Assembly (NCBI RefSeq): GCF_030295975.1
Contig: NZ_AP027364.1
Location: 4,092,001 to 4,156,000 of the forward strand
DNA: 64,000 nt
Source: Thalassotalea atypica
GTDB lineage: Bacteria > Pseudomonadota > Gammaproteobacteria > Enterobacterales > Alteromonadaceae
Reading direction: 5' to 3'
Position 1 is the stretch's first letter. Every line of letters starts with the position of its first letter. The notes beneath the pieces were generated by a model, which was not told the origin of the DNA, did not search any database, and was given only the letters and a program-made list of their open reading frames with translations. A program made the position numbers and the translations under genes. This document shows, one piece after another, positions 17,389 through 28,095 of this stretch.

Positions 17389-19653
17389 TTATCCTCTAGA
17401 ATTCAACACCTTACTACTTACAGTAAGTGTTTGGTAACACTCGTGATCGGTAACCAATAGCAATACATCAGCCCATTCATCAATTGCACTGAGGCTGTCA
17501 CTTTTTGTACATTTCCACTGTGGTACAAAAGGATCGTGATATTGAACTTCAATTCCGTGTTCAATCAGATATTGATAGATTGAGTCTGCCGGTGTTTCTC
17601 GACAATCATCAACGTTGGCTTTGTACGCGACCCCTAAAATGCCCACTTTAGTTTCGCCTGCTGACAACATAGCTTTTGCTTTTTCAGCCACAATAATTGG
17701 GCGTTGATCATTGATATGTCTTGCTTTACGAATTAACTCACCGGATTGAGTATTTTCAACTAAAAACCATGGGTCAATAGGGATGCAATGTCCACCAACA
17801 CCAGGACCAGGTGACAATACATTCACTCTCGGATGACGATTTGCTAATCGAATCACCTCATAGACATCGACGTCTAATTCTTCACAAACTTGGGCTAATT
17901 CATTAGCAAAGGCAATGCCGACATCACGAGAGGTATTTTCAACAAGCTTGATGCATTCTGCTGTGGTTAAGTCGGTTAAGAACATTTCGCCATTAACAAA
18001 GCTTTCATAAATGGCTTTCACTTTCTGTTGGGCCACCATACTGCTGGCCCCAATGATACGATCATTATTGACGAGCTCGTGCAAAGTCTGGCCTGGAATA
18101 GCGCGTTCAGGGCAATGCACAACATCAATTTGTAAGCCTGCCTTGGTAAACCTTTCGGCAACAGCAAGACTCGTTTGCGGGGAAATAGTTGACTCAACGA
18201 TAACAGTCTGACCATTTTGAGCAACATCAATAATGGCATCCACAGCGCCGAATACATAGCTTCGATCGCACGTACCGTTAGCGTGTGGTGTAGGAACAGC
18301 GACCAAATAGGTATCTGCTGAAACCATCGTCGTAGAGGCAGTTAAGAAACCTTGGCTTACTACTTTATTAATTAATTCCGGTAAACCTACTTCGTCAAAT
18401 GGACATTGTGCATCATTTATTGCTGCTACTTTTTCTGCGTTTAAGTCGATACCTGAAACGCTATAGCCGGCTTCGGCTAAAAGGCAAGCAATCGGGAGTC
18501 CCATATAGCCCATACCAACGACGGTAATGGTTTCGTTTTTAGCTGAAATTTTCGTTGTCGCCTCGACATCATCATTTTCACAAACAATATCAAGGATCCG
18601 CTCTGCTACGTGCCCGTCACCAAATGGATTTGTCCAACTAAATTCTTCCGTGGAGCTCAACCAGTTATCGGCTGCTACCAATGCTTTATCAGCATCACGA
18701 CCAACAAGAACATTCGCCCCTACTTCTATCGATTCAGGACGTTCAGTATTTTCACGTAATGTAATACAAGGTACGCCAAGCAAACACGCCTCTTCTTGAA
18801 TACCGCCTGAATCCGTTAAGATTAATTGTGCATTTTTTTGCAGTTGGATGAAATCTAGATAACCAATGGGTGGACTTAAGATCAAGTAGCTAGGTACAGC
18901 AATATCAAACTCTTTTAGTTTCGCTTGAGTTCGTGGGTGAATAGGCCAAACAATCGGTTGGCTGTATTTAGCATGTAGTTTGTCAAATAAGCCAAGAAGT
19001 TCGATAAGATGCGCAGGAATATCAACGTTTGACGCACGATGAGCCGTCACAAGGAAGTAGGCTTTTTCTGTAACCCCTAATTCCGCTAGAATATCACTCT
19101 TCTCACCAGCAATTTCCAAATGCTGAAATAACGAGTCTGAGACAGTATTACCAACGGTATGTACTTTTGTTGCGTCGATGCTTTCATGCGCCAAAATTTT
19201 CTGCTGGTTTGGGCCTACAGCAAATAAGTAATCACTCATGTGATCGGTCAAAATACGATTGGTTTCTTCAGGCATCATCCGATCGTAACTACGCAAGCCC
19301 GCTTCTATGTGCCCCACTTTGATGTTTAATTTTGATGCAGCTAAAGCACCAGCTAATACTGTATTCGTATCGCCTTGCACTAATACGACATCTGGTTTTT
19401 CATCAACAAGAATGGGCTCCATCTTAATCAAGATATTACCCGTTTGATTGCTGTGTAATCCTGAACCTACACCAAGGTTATAGTGTGGTTTTGGTAACTC
19501 AAGCTCTTTGAAGAAGATGCTGTCCATTTCTTCAGAGTAATGCTGATTTGAATGGATAATGAAATAAGGAATGCCTCTTTGTTGGCATTCACGGATTACT
19601 GGCGCCATTTTGATGATTTCTGGGCGTGTACCAACAATAATCCCAATTTTCAT
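17389..19653 (-). CDS. fused UDP-GlcNAc 2-epimerase / UDP-ManNAc dehydrogenase (WecB-WecC fusion)
   Basis: A 754-residue bifunctional enzyme expected to turn UDP-GlcNAc into UDP-ManNAcA, a sugar donor for surface polysaccharide. Residues about 1-365 are a complete non-hydrolysing UDP-GlcNAc 2-epimerase (IVGTRPEIIKMAPV at the N-terminus, HIEAGLRS, and TDSGGIQEEA). Residues about 372-754 are a UDP-ManNAc dehydrogenase: Rossmann VVGMGYMGLPIA, the catalytic cysteine motif GPGVGGHCIPIDP, and a C-terminal GVAYKANVDDCRETP. The frame is continuous with no internal stop. In most bacteria wecB and wecC are separate genes. It is 100 bp after phosphomannomutase and carries its own SD (AGGAAAAA). A weak sigma-70 pair TTTTCA, 17 bp, TTATAA lies upstream. 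Confidence 0.93.
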   Translation of the reverse strand: MKIGIIVGTRPEIIKMAPVIRECQQRGIPYFIIHSNQHYSEEMDSIFFKELELPKPHYNLGVGSGLHSNQTGNILIKMEPILVDEKPDVVLVQGDTNTVLAGALAASKLNIKVGHIEAGLRSYDRMMPEETNRILTDHMSDYLFAVGPNQQKILAHESIDATKVHTVGNTVSDSLFQHLEIAGEKSDILAELGVTEKAYFLVTAHRASNVDIPAHLIELLGLFDKLHAKYSQPIVWPIHPRTQAKLKEFDIAVPSYLILSPPIGYLDFIQLQKNAQLILTDSGGIQEEACLLGVPCITLRENTERPESIEVGANVLVGRDADKALVAADNWLSSTEEFSWTNPFGDGHVAERILDIVCENDDVEATTKISAKNETITVVGMGYMGLPIACLLAEAGYSVSGIDLNAEKVAAINDAQCPFDEVGLPELINKVVSQGFLTASTTMVSADTYLVAVPTPHANGTCDRSYVFGAVDAIIDVAQNGQTVIVESTISPQTSLAVAERFTKAGLQIDVVHCPERAIPGQTLHELVNNDRIIGASSMVAQQKVKAIYESFVNGEMFLTDLTTAECIKLVENTSRDVGIAFANELAQVCEELDVDVYEVIRLANRHPRVNVLSPGPGVGGHCIPIDPWFLVENTQSGELIRKARHINDQRPIIVAEKAKAMLSAGETKVGILGVAYKANVDDCRETPADSIYQYLIEHGIEVQYHDPFVPQWKCTKSDSLSAIDEWADVLLLVTDHECYQTLTVSSKVLNSRG

Positions 19654-19753
19654 ATTTTTTCCTACGATTTGTTTATGTAAAAATTATGTTATAAATAGTT
19701 TACTGACTCAGTGAAAAGTTTGAAACTATAAATACGAGATAATGAATTCTTGT

Positions 19754-21121
19754 TTAGTTTAACAGTAAGTCCAATATCTCTCTCGTTTTTTGCGCCATTA
19801 GTGCTGAATCTCCTCGTGATTCAACATTGAGCCTAACTAATGGCTCTGTATTACTTGATCTTAAATTAAAACGCCATTGCTCAAATTCCATTGAGAGGCC
19901 ATCAGTATCATCTTCAACTATGGCTAGAGCACAATAATGCAGCTGCACTTTTTTAATTGCAGATTGCGCATTTTCGAGACGATTATTTATCTCTCCCGAC
20001 GAAGGGTACAAGGCAATGCGTTCATACAGAAGCTCTGACAGTTTTTTCTGTTTGAGGCAGATCAATTCTGCAACCAATAACCATGGGATCATACCGCTAT
20101 CGCAATAAAAGAAATCTCTAAAGTAATGATGTGCACTCATTTCGCCACCATAAACAGCATCTTCTTGGCGCATTCTTTCTTTAATAAACGCATGACCTGT
20201 TTTAGATAATATTGCTTCGCCGCCACACCTTTCAATTATATCAATGGTATTCCAAGTCAAACGTGGGTCATGGATCACTTTGGCGTTGCTATTTTTAGCA
20301 AGAAAATTCTCGGCCAATAAGCCAACAATATAGTATCCCTCAATAAACTCGCCTTGCTCATCAAATAAAAAGCAGCGATCAAAGTCACCATCCCAGGCAA
20401 TGCCCATATCCGCACAATGTTCAATTACGGCTTGCTGGGTTGCTACCCTATTCTCTGGTAACAGTGGATTAGGAATACCATGAGGAAAATTTCCATCTGG
20501 CTCGTGATGTACTTTCACCAAAGTTATAGGGATATTTAACCGGTTGAACGCCTGTTCTATCGCATCAATTGCTGGCCCTGCCGCACCGTTACCGGCATTA
20601 ACAACAAGTTTAAGCGGGGTGATATTTTTTGCGTTGATATATTCAAGCATATGCGCTGTATAAGGAGCAGTAATATCGACTCTCGATATTGCACCTTTAA
20701 CACATTCCTCTTTGAATTGGTTTTGCTCTGCCAACGCTTTAATTTCGTGTAAACCTGTGTCACCACTGATTGGTTTGCTATGCTCTCTGACCAATTTCAT
20801 ACCGTTGTAATTGATCGGGTTATGACTTGCCGTCACACAGATACCGCCATCGCAACCTAAATAACTGGTAGCAAAATAAATATGTTCCGTTCCGCAAAGT
20901 CCAATATCGATGACATCACAACCGCCTTCGTTCAGCCCATTTGCTAATGCCAATTTAAGTGACTCACTGGTTAGTCGTACATCACCACCGACGACAACCT
21001 TTTTCGCTTGCGTGTGTTCAGCAAATGCGCGACCGATACGATAGGCAATGTCTTCATTTAGTTCTTCACCTAATTTACCGCGGATGTCATAGGCTTTAAA
21101 ACAGGTTAGCTTTTGTTGCAT
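19754..21121 (-). CDS. manB: phosphomannomutase (ManB/CpsG)
   Basis: Converts mannose-6-phosphate to mannose-1-phosphate for GDP-mannose synthesis. The 455-residue alpha-D-phosphohexomutase shows [14 protein letters not shown] at the N-terminus, the phosphoserine loop [11 protein letters not shown] (around residues 97-107), the metal loop DGDFDRCF (around 243) and the sugar-phosphate loop RSSNTEP near the C-terminus. ManB/CpsG is preferred over GlcNAc mutase because the previous gene, 3 bp upstream, makes GDP-mannose. With the WecB-WecC enzyme downstream this supplies two precursor branches, GDP-mannose and UDP-ManNAcA, for an exopolysaccharide. Confidence 0.92.
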   Translation of the reverse strand: MQQKLTCFKAYDIRGKLGEELNEDIAYRIGRAFAEHTQAKKVVVGGDVRLTSESLKLALANGLNEGGCDVIDIGLCGTEHIYFATSYLGCDGGICVTASHNPINYNGMKLVREHSKPISGDTGLHEIKALAEQNQFKEECVKGAISRVDITAPYTAHMLEYINAKNITPLKLVVNAGNGAAGPAIDAIEQAFNRLNIPITLVKVHHEPDGNFPHGIPNPLLPENRVATQQAVIEHCADMGIAWDGDFDRCFLFDEQGEFIEGYYIVGLLAENFLAKNSNAKVIHDPRLTWNTIDIIERCGGEAILSKTGHAFIKERMRQEDAVYGGEMSAHHYFRDFFYCDSGMIPWLLVAELICLKQKKLSELLYERIALYPSSGEINNRLENAQSAIKKVQLHYCALAIVEDDTDGLSMEFEQWRFNLRSSNTEPLVRLNVESRGDSALMAQKTREILDLLLN

Positions 21122-21124
21122 CAG

Positions 21125-22555
21125 TTAACACTCTTCTTGCTCAGGTGCGCGACCGTATCGGTCTTCAAAACGGACAATATCGTCTTCCCCTAAATAACTA
21201 CCTGATTGCACTTCTATCATTTCTAAAGGCAATTTACCGGGATTTTCAAGGGCGTGCACAGCCCCGATGGGAATATAAGCAGACTGATTTTCACTCATTA
21301 ATATAGTGTCATCATCGATCGTTACTTTTGCTGTACCTGAGACAATAATCCAGTGTTCTGCTCTATGGTGATGCATCTGAACAGAAAGTTTTGCTCCAGG
21401 CTTTACGGAAATCCTTTTAACTTGGAATCGTTCACCCATATCGATAGAATCATAATTCCCCCACGGACGATATACTTTACGATGAAAGCTCGACTCTATT
21501 CGCTCGCTAACTTTAAGTTGTTCAACAATGTGTTTAACTTGTTGCACATCGTCTTTGTTTGCCACCATCACGGCATCCGGCGTGTCAACCACCACCAAGT
21601 TACTAACACCGACCGTTGCAATTAATTTGTGCTCACTGTGGATATAACAATCGTTAGTATCAAAAGGAATAACATCGCCACGTAGTACATTATTGTTTTC
21701 ATCCTGTTCAGAAACATCCCACAATGCAGAATAAGAGCCAACATCGCTCCACCCCGCATTAAGAGGAACCACAACAGCGTCAGCTGTTTTTTCCATCACT
21801 GCATAGTCAATAGATTCGCTAGCACAATCTAGAAAGCTCTTTCGCTCTGGTCGAATAAAATCTAAATCCGGCTGTGCACCTGCCATTGCTTTTTCGCATG
21901 CCTCAAAGATATCTGGGCGGTACTGTTGTAGCGTAGCTAGATATTCAGACGCTTTAAACATGAACATGCCACTATTCCACAGATAATTCCCAGACGCTAA
22001 ATATTGCTCAGCAGTTTGTTTATCCGGTTTCTCTACGAATTGAGCGACTTCATGTACCGATGCTTGTAGTTCGCTACCTTGTTTAATATAGCCGTATCCT
22101 GTTTCTGCAACCGTTGGTACGATACCAAACGTCACTAGCTTATCTTTCTGAGCGGCATTTGTTGCAACGGCGATAGCCGAATGAAACGCTTGTCTATCTT
22201 TAATCACATGATCAGAAGCAAGTACTAGCATCAAGCCTTCAGGGTTTTGTTCGCTGATTTTAAACGCTGCTAAAGCGATTGCCGGCGCCGTGTTTCTCCC
22301 TTCTGGCTCTAATAGAATATTGGCTTTCGTATCAATGGTACGCAGCTGTTCAGCGACCAAAAATCGATGTTCTTCATTACAAATGCAAATCGCATCAGCA
22401 GTACCTTGGGGTAAGCGTTTCACTGTTTCTTGCAACATGCTGAAATCACTGGTCAGTGATAAGAACTGCTTTGGGTACATTGATCGTGACAGAGGCCATA
22501 ACCTTGTACCACTGCCACCACACATAATTGTCGGGTATATTTTTTCCATCTTCAT
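21125..22555 (-). CDS. manC: mannose-1-phosphate guanylyltransferase / mannose-6-phosphate isomerase
   Basis: Bifunctional type II PMI/GMP of 476 residues. The N-terminal pyrophosphorylase domain has the GTP-binding signature [13 protein letters not shown] (around residues 12-24) and [10 protein letters not shown]; the C-terminal cupin isomerase domain (about 355-470) has [10 protein letters not shown], the metal ligands in [10 protein letters not shown], and [14 protein letters not shown]. The first ATG is at 22555; a second in-frame ATG two codons later has GGAATGAAG in front, so either could be used. It follows prsR by 47 bp and overlaps nearly into manB (3 bp gap). The gene symbol cpsB is also used for this family. 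Confidence 0.93.
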   Translation of the reverse strand: MKMEKIYPTIMCGGSGTRLWPLSRSMYPKQFLSLTSDFSMLQETVKRLPQGTADAICICNEEHRFLVAEQLRTIDTKANILLEPEGRNTAPAIALAAFKISEQNPEGLMLVLASDHVIKDRQAFHSAIAVATNAAQKDKLVTFGIVPTVAETGYGYIKQGSELQASVHEVAQFVEKPDKQTAEQYLASGNYLWNSGMFMFKASEYLATLQQYRPDIFEACEKAMAGAQPDLDFIRPERKSFLDCASESIDYAVMEKTADAVVVPLNAGWSDVGSYSALWDVSEQDENNNVLRGDVIPFDTNDCYIHSEHKLIATVGVSNLVVVDTPDAVMVANKDDVQQVKHIVEQLKVSERIESSFHRKVYRPWGNYDSIDMGERFQVKRISVKPGAKLSVQMHHHRAEHWIIVSGTAKVTIDDDTILMSENQSAYIPIGAVHALENPGKLPLEMIEVQSGSYLGEDDIVRFEDRYGRAPEQEEC

Positions 22556-22602
22556 TCCATTAATAACTTAACGACTACGTTTTTTACTACTAACAGTTAC
22601 TA

Positions 22603-23952
22603 TCAGCCGTTAATTTGTATGCCGTATTTCTCTACTAAACTGTACAATGTCGGTCGCGTAATCCCTAAAAGCTGGGCTGTTTTAGACATATTGCCTTCAG
22701 TTAAAGCATAAGCTTTTTGTATTGCAATTGTTTCGGCCTGTTCACGCACGGTTCTTAAGTTGAGTGATAATTCATATTCTTCATTTTCTACATCGTAAAA
22801 ACCCAAATCCATTGCGTTGACTTGATTGCCTGAGCTCATGATCACAGAGGACTTAACTTTATTTTGTAGCTCCCTAATGTTTCCAGGCCAACGATAACTT
22901 TTTAATGCTTGAATGCCATCTTCTGTAAACGACTTGACATTGCGTTTATAATCACTGGCATATTGCTGCAAAAAGAACTGCGCCAAAATCAACACATCTT
23001 CCTCTCTGTCCCGCAAAGGAGGAATATCGAGGGTTATTTCGCTAATACGGTAATACAAATCTTCACGGAACTCTTTTGCCGCAACCATTTCTTGTAAGTT
23101 TTGGTTGGTTGCGCAAACAACGCGAACGTCAACAGCTAATTCTTGACGACCGCCGATGCGTTCAATCACCTTCTCTTGTAAAAATCGCAATAATTTTGCC
23201 TGCAAATTAAAAGGCATATCACCTATTTCATCGAGGAATAATGTTCCGCCTTGCGCGCATTCAATTTTACCTTTCGTGGTTTTATGCGCGCCAGTAAACG
23301 CTCCTTTTTCAAAACCAAAAAGTTCGCTTTCTAATAAATTTTCCGGAATTGAGGCACAGTTTATCGCGATAAAAGGTTTTTTCTTCCGGTTGCTAACCGT
23401 ATGGATCGCTTTTGCTGTAACCTCCTTCCCTGTGCCGCTTTCACCGAGTAGTAGGGCGGTTATTTCAGTTGGCGCAATGCGTTGAATCATTTGACGCATT
23501 CTATCCATTTTGGCGCTATTTCCAATAATACCGGTATCCGTACCCACGATTGAGCGCATGGCCCTATTTTCATGTTCGATTTTTGCCATTGCACAGGCTC
23601 GAGCTACGATTACATTAATAACTTCAGATTCAACTGGCTTTTGATAAAAATCATAGGCACCCATTTCTATCGCTTTAAGCGCATTTTCCCTGTCATCATT
23701 ACCGGTAATGACAATGACTTTTGTAAAAGGGGCAATTGTGAGTATTTCTTTTAACGCTGCTAACCCTTCCGTCGCGTTTGCCGCATCGGGTGGTAGACCT
23801 AAATCCAAAGTCACGACCTTGGGTTCATAACGACGCACTGCAGCAATCGCACTTTCTCGCGTATCTGCAAGTACTACATCATAATCAGCCAAACTCCATT
23901 TTAATTGTTTTTGAATACCGATATCATCATCAACAATAAGTAATTTTTCCAT
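22603..23952 (-). CDS. prsR: sigma-54-dependent response regulator PrsR (PEP-CTERM-box type)
   Basis: Activator of sigma-54 promoters of 449 residues. Domains in order: receiver (residues about 3-125, phospho-acceptor Asp50 in VVTLDLGLPP), AAA+ central domain with Walker A GESGTGKE (around 170) and the sigma-54 contact loop GAFTGAHKTTKG, and a Fis-type helix-turn-helix ending with GNMSKTAQLLGITRPTLY. Adjacent to and 22 bp downstream of the PrsK kinase gene. PrsK/PrsR pairs occur in exosortase A genomes and are thought to control PEP-CTERM genes together with a dedicated sigma-54. Candidate targets in this window are the -24/-12 elements at 9897-9914 and 29190-29208. Confidence 0.93.
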   Translation of the reverse strand: MEKLLIVDDDIGIQKQLKWSLADYDVVLADTRESAIAAVRRYEPKVVTLDLGLPPDAANATEGLAALKEILTIAPFTKVIVITGNDDRENALKAIEMGAYDFYQKPVESEVINVIVARACAMAKIEHENRAMRSIVGTDTGIIGNSAKMDRMRQMIQRIAPTEITALLLGESGTGKEVTAKAIHTVSNRKKKPFIAINCASIPENLLESELFGFEKGAFTGAHKTTKGKIECAQGGTLFLDEIGDMPFNLQAKLLRFLQEKVIERIGGRQELAVDVRVVCATNQNLQEMVAAKEFREDLYYRISEITLDIPPLRDREEDVLILAQFFLQQYASDYKRNVKSFTEDGIQALKSYRWPGNIRELQNKVKSSVIMSSGNQVNAMDLGFYDVENEEYELSLNLRTVREQAETIAIQKAYALTEGNMSKTAQLLGITRPTLYSLVEKYGIQING

Positions 23953-23974
23953 AAATTTAATAACCTTGTTTATT

Positions 23975-25999
23975 TTATTTCTGACATGGCAATATTATTT
24001 GAAATATAGAGCCTTCTTGCTCAATACTGGTCACTTGCAGGCTACCGCCTTGCGACTCTATATACTGTTTTGCTTCATAGGCGCCAATCCCCATTCCAGC
24101 ATTACCTTTGGTCGTATCAAAAGGCTTAAATAGACGACTTTTAATAAATTCATCCGACATACCAATGCCGTTATCGAGTATGCCTATTCGTAACGCAAAT
24201 TCATCTTGAGAAATAGTAACTTTTACCCAGCCATCATTTGCCGTTGCTTCTTGAGCGTTTTGTATCAAGTGGTTAAGTATGGATTGAAACTCCTCTTCAA
24301 CTTCTAGTGATAACTTTCCACTGATTTCGACTTCCACTCGTGGTTTATTAACATTACGTTGTTCTACCACTTTTGCAATGAGTTGAATAATGTCAGTATA
24401 CGATTCACCGGTCTCAGCAGCTTGTTTGTTTCTCAATTGAGTCAACACCTTGTCTAGCCTTAATGTTGCTGACTCAACTGTTTCAAAGACATCATCAATA
24501 AACTCTGGGTTATTTCGATGTCTTTTAGCATTATTGTTAATCAATGCTAATTGCGCTTGGATGTTTTTCAGATCATGCACTAAAAATGCAGACATACGAT
24601 GAAAAGCTTCAAACTGTTTAGATTCAGCCAAGCGAATTTTTGCCTCATTAAGCGATAAATAATTACTTAATTGTTTAGTAATCGCAAACAGCAAATCTCT
24701 GTCTTCCCAGTTGAGGTAACTTTTCGTATTGCCCAAACATAAAACAAACATGCCGTAAAGTTTACCACCACTGATTATCGGTACAATTAAATCGATTTGA
24801 TTTTCTCTACACATCTCTATGTTTAAATTTAAACAAGGATAACTGTCTTCTACATAGGTATATTCTCGAATATCAATGATCCATGTATTAATTTTATAAA
24901 ATTTTTCTACTGAACTTAAAATAATAGAATAATTAGCATCATAATCATCGTGGGTACGGTACATACACTTATAGTGACCATCATAGGCCTTAGTGACTAA
25001 AGCCCCTTTTGTGGCATTAATTGAAGTACAAATAATATCTGTAGCGGTTTGATAGCAATCATTACCATCTCTCACTTCCAGCTGTTCAATAGAATTTAAC
25101 CACTCAATACGGTAATCATATTTATTCGCGTAGAAATGTTTAGTGATAAACACTTTTACTTCTCGTCGTAATCGTTCCGTAATTAACAACGCCATTAATA
25201 CTGTGCCGCCTAGAGCAAGAAAAGCAATACTAATGACACTACCCCACTGACCACCAAAAAAATTTATCGCATAGCCCGCGACGGCCAGCAGAAGCAAATA
25301 GAGTCCGGAAATCAATAACATTGAATTATAAAAAACAACTTCGCGGGAAACAAAAACATCAACAGACCAATTTTTCATGCGCCTTGTACTGATCAATAAC
25401 ATTGGCATTGCAATAGTGATTAAATATCCGCGCGCATACCAAAAGGTGAAATCCAACTGATTAACCATTGAGGCCTGCGCAAAAATGACAAAATCGAAAA
25501 CTGCCGTAGTACCCAAAGCAATCGTCATTGGCCACAAAGCCCATTTAACTTTGGCATCAGCATTTCGATAAAGTTGCTCAATTGCCACAATGGAACCCAG
25601 GCTTAAAACAAGGAATAAGATGAATATGTAATTACCACCGTCTGAGAAGTTAAACGACAACAACCAACATAGCACCGAGAATCCGCACCAAATAAGCAGG
25701 TAATTTTGAATTTTTTTATGACGAATGAAATGATGAAAGGTAAAAACGCCGAGATGAGTGCTTACTATTAACAGATACCAAAAAACATACTTAACGTTTT
25801 CTAATAACAAGACATATTTTAAAGAGGCTGTGAAATGAATTTGCCATGCTGCCATTAGCGATGAAAGCAGTGTTATACCGCTAGAAATTAGAATAATACG
25901 CCCAGAAAGGGTGCTATTTCTTGCTGCTAATAATAAAAGTATGAAAATAAAATAGATTACACTCGATAATACGTAACCCGACAAACCGATTATTTCCAT
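23975..25999 (-). CDS. prsK: PEP-CTERM system sensor histidine kinase PrsK
   Basis: Membrane sensor kinase of about 674 residues. The N-terminal half has roughly eight hydrophobic helices (to about residue 265), then a GAF-like domain (about 320-445), the histidine box FLVHDLKN (around 475) and a HATPase_c domain with HLIQNAQEAT, DNGIGMS and KGNAGMGIGAYE. The H-box lacks the usual HEIRTP form, as is known for PrsK. Start: ATG at 25999; the frame also opens at a TTG at 26008, three codons earlier. The prsR gene follows by 22 bp. It begins 78 bp after the stop of the nucleotidyltransferase gene, and no terminator hairpin is visible in that gap. Confidence 0.9.
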   Translation of the reverse strand: MEIIGLSGYVLSSVIYFIFILLLLAARNSTLSGRIILISSGITLLSSLMAAWQIHFTASLKYVLLLENVKYVFWYLLIVSTHLGVFTFHHFIRHKKIQNYLLIWCGFSVLCWLLSFNFSDGGNYIFILFLVLSLGSIVAIEQLYRNADAKVKWALWPMTIALGTTAVFDFVIFAQASMVNQLDFTFWYARGYLITIAMPMLLISTRRMKNWSVDVFVSREVVFYNSMLLISGLYLLLLAVAGYAINFFGGQWGSVISIAFLALGGTVLMALLITERLRREVKVFITKHFYANKYDYRIEWLNSIEQLEVRDGNDCYQTATDIICTSINATKGALVTKAYDGHYKCMYRTHDDYDANYSIILSSVEKFYKINTWIIDIREYTYVEDSYPCLNLNIEMCRENQIDLIVPIISGGKLYGMFVLCLGNTKSYLNWEDRDLLFAITKQLSNYLSLNEAKIRLAESKQFEAFHRMSAFLVHDLKNIQAQLALINNNAKRHRNNPEFIDDVFETVESATLRLDKVLTQLRNKQAAETGESYTDIIQLIAKVVEQRNVNKPRVEVEISGKLSLEVEEEFQSILNHLIQNAQEATANDGWVKVTISQDEFALRIGILDNGIGMSDEFIKSRLFKPFDTTKGNAGMGIGAYEAKQYIESQGGSLQVTSIEQEGSIFQIILPCQK

Positions 26000-26086
26000 A
26001 TTAATCAACCATATAATTTACACAACGACCATGATAGGGATTCTACAAAAAACCTACAACGATTTTTCATTAATAAACTGAACTCA

Positions 26087-27181
26087 CTAAACATCCGTAT
26101 ACTTTCTATTTTTCTGCCATTTAACATATGGGGCAAGAAATGCTTTGTGAGCTAAATGAGGAAGTAGAAGATGTAACGGCATCCTTAAGTAATGTCCACG
26201 GATATACATTAAAAGGTGTGCCACTTTATTTAGAATTAAATCATTGGTGTTTAATGGCGCAAACAGCACCTGACCAAAGAGTTTATCCATTAATTTAAGC
26301 TTTACTCTGTTAGGCGAATGTTTCGATAACTTATTGCTAACACTTGGGTGTATATCTGTCTTTAGGTATATACTAAGGTATCTAAACGCATAAAAAACCA
26401 TAAGCTCAACACCTAGCTCAAAGGCACGTTCAACAATTTTTTCGGTGAATAAGTTGTTCTGTTTTTGGTGCTGCCTGAGCAGTAAATCAATATCTGTCAT
26501 ATCACGCATTCCTTTATCGAATTCACTTTCGAGAAATAGATGTACGATACTATGGATGACTCTATCCTCAGGGGCGAGAACATTAGTATCACTGCAGACA
26601 TTTTTTTCAATTAATAGTGCGTCAAAGGTTAATCGAGAAGTTCGTGGCAATAAATTATGGTGCACGTCTAGAGTAGATCCTCGAGTATTATGTGTCAGCG
26701 CAGGAATTTCATGCATCCACTCACGGTAGTATAACTCATCATAAGCGTCAACATTGCCGGCTGACCACCCTTGCCATTGTAAAAATCTTTCTACGTTTGG
26801 CAAAGAGTTAATATTTGTATAGACATCGATATCCGAAAAGACTCGCCCATTCGAGGCATCATCCTCAGCCAATAAATAAGCCACTCCTTTAAGGTACACA
26901 GGGACTTGCCCTGACATTTTGAAAGTTCGGCTTACATGTTCCACCTCGATCATCATGTCTTTTTTATGTGCCTGTGCATAACGACATGCCGATTTAAAGT
27001 GCCATAATAGTTTTTCAGGAATAAAAGAGTTAACTTTTGATTTTTCAAACAAATAATAAAGCCGAGCTAACATGCCCGTCGCATATGCTTCTTTTATGAG
27101 TTGATTCCAGTTTTGATAGCTAAGTTTCTCGATTAGTGATGGAGAAACATACACCATTCTCAGTAATTCTAATTGGCTCAT
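26087..27181 (-). CDS. nucleotidyltransferase family protein of the HprK-related cassette
   Basis: Protein of 364 residues with the features of the NTP_transf_5 family (nucleotidyltransferase fold, DUF1703-free): the segment around residues 115-130 reads LKGVAYLL followed by FSDIDVY, with the D-x-D pair expected to bind metal. The rest is alpha-helical with several His/Arg-rich segments. There is no signal peptide. It overlaps the HprK-related kinase gene by 4 bp (ATGA), so the two are translationally coupled. The target of the nucleotidyl transfer, if any, is unknown; members of this family often sit with the HprK-related kinase and PqqD-like gene in exosortase-containing genomes. Confidence 0.8.
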   Translation of the reverse strand: MSQLELLRMVYVSPSLIEKLSYQNWNQLIKEAYATGMLARLYYLFEKSKVNSFIPEKLLWHFKSACRYAQAHKKDMMIEVEHVSRTFKMSGQVPVYLKGVAYLLAEDDASNGRVFSDIDVYTNINSLPNVERFLQWQGWSAGNVDAYDELYYREWMHEIPALTHNTRGSTLDVHHNLLPRTSRLTFDALLIEKNVCSDTNVLAPEDRVIHSIVHLFLESEFDKGMRDMTDIDLLLRQHQKQNNLFTEKIVERAFELGVELMVFYAFRYLSIYLKTDIHPSVSNKLSKHSPNRVKLKLMDKLFGQVLFAPLNTNDLILNKVAHLLMYIRGHYLRMPLHLLLPHLAHKAFLAPYVKWQKNRKYTDV

Positions 27182-28095
27182 GATAAAGCTAACTGCTCCA
27201 TAACTTTGGCCACTTCATGCAAATTGCCATCATAGGTCAATTCAAAGCAATCAGCATTATCCATTTGTTTTGCAATAGCCTTAAAACCAAGCTCTCCAAG
27301 AATTGAATAGTTGAATGACTGATTTGCTAGCTCAATAAACGCTCTTCCTTTAGAAAGCTCAGATAATTCAAACGCGATATCACCAATAAAACGAGGAAAT
27401 ATGACATATTTAATATCCACTGCTTCATCTACACGCCTCACACTATCTATAGGCGCCTGAAAAAGTGAGACTGAACCTTTTGCAGTATCTTTAACAATAT
27501 TAGAGTGATATATATCTGGGCATAAACTATCGAGAATATTTATAGATTGATTTTTCAAACTGATAGGGCGAGGATTAGGTAATACTTTTCCCGAGTTCAA
27601 ATCTATTAACGTAAGTTCATCAGAAAGTAATCGCCAACCACCAATATGAACCAGCCCAGCACAAAGGGTACTTTTCCCTGCGCCCGGTAATCCAGGCAAT
27701 ACTATCGCCTTGCCATATTTTTCAATGACAGCAGCATGAATGATGAGACTATCATGATAATGTTGGCTAACACACCAATTCATTCCCCACTCTAATAAAG
27801 GCAATGCTTGTACAGCAGGCAAAGGTTCAAATGGCTGCAAGCCACAAAAATCAAAATTAATTTGCGGCTTTATAAAGGAGCGAACGCCTGGAGTAAGCAA
27901 TAATGAGATAGGAAAATCTATAAAGTCATCTTGTTTAACAAGCAAACTGTGCTGATAAAGACGATAAAACTCGTTTAGTAATGAAGGAATAGGTGACAAT
28001 TTAACTAATGTATTAAAACGCCCTATTTTGATTTTTAAGCCTTCGTGGGTGAGTTGGTATGCTGCTGTATTAAAAGGAAGCTCAGATAAAATCAT
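27178..28095 (-). CDS. HprK-related kinase A
   Basis: Kinase-like protein of 305 residues related to the C-terminal catalytic part of HPr kinase/phosphorylase. The P-loop GLPGAGKS (residues 135-142) is intact and is followed by WRLLSDELTLID, the segment that corresponds to the Walker B/catalytic region of HprK. It lacks the N-terminal HprK domain, and no HPr or PTS gene is nearby, so a true HPr substrate is unlikely. It overlaps both neighbours by 4 bp. In known exosortase genomes this family (HprK-related kinase A, TIGR04352 to my knowledge) is linked to a PqqD-like protein and the nucleotidyltransferase; its substrate is not established. Confidence 0.85.
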   Translation of the reverse strand: MILSELPFNTAAYQLTHEGLKIKIGRFNTLVKLSPIPSLLNEFYRLYQHSLLVKQDDFIDFPISLLLTPGVRSFIKPQINFDFCGLQPFEPLPAVQALPLLEWGMNWCVSQHYHDSLIIHAAVIEKYGKAIVLPGLPGAGKSTLCAGLVHIGGWRLLSDELTLIDLNSGKVLPNPRPISLKNQSINILDSLCPDIYHSNIVKDTAKGSVSLFQAPIDSVRRVDEAVDIKYVIFPRFIGDIAFELSELSKGRAFIELANQSFNYSILGELGFKAIAKQMDNADCFELTYDGNLHEVAKVMEQLALS

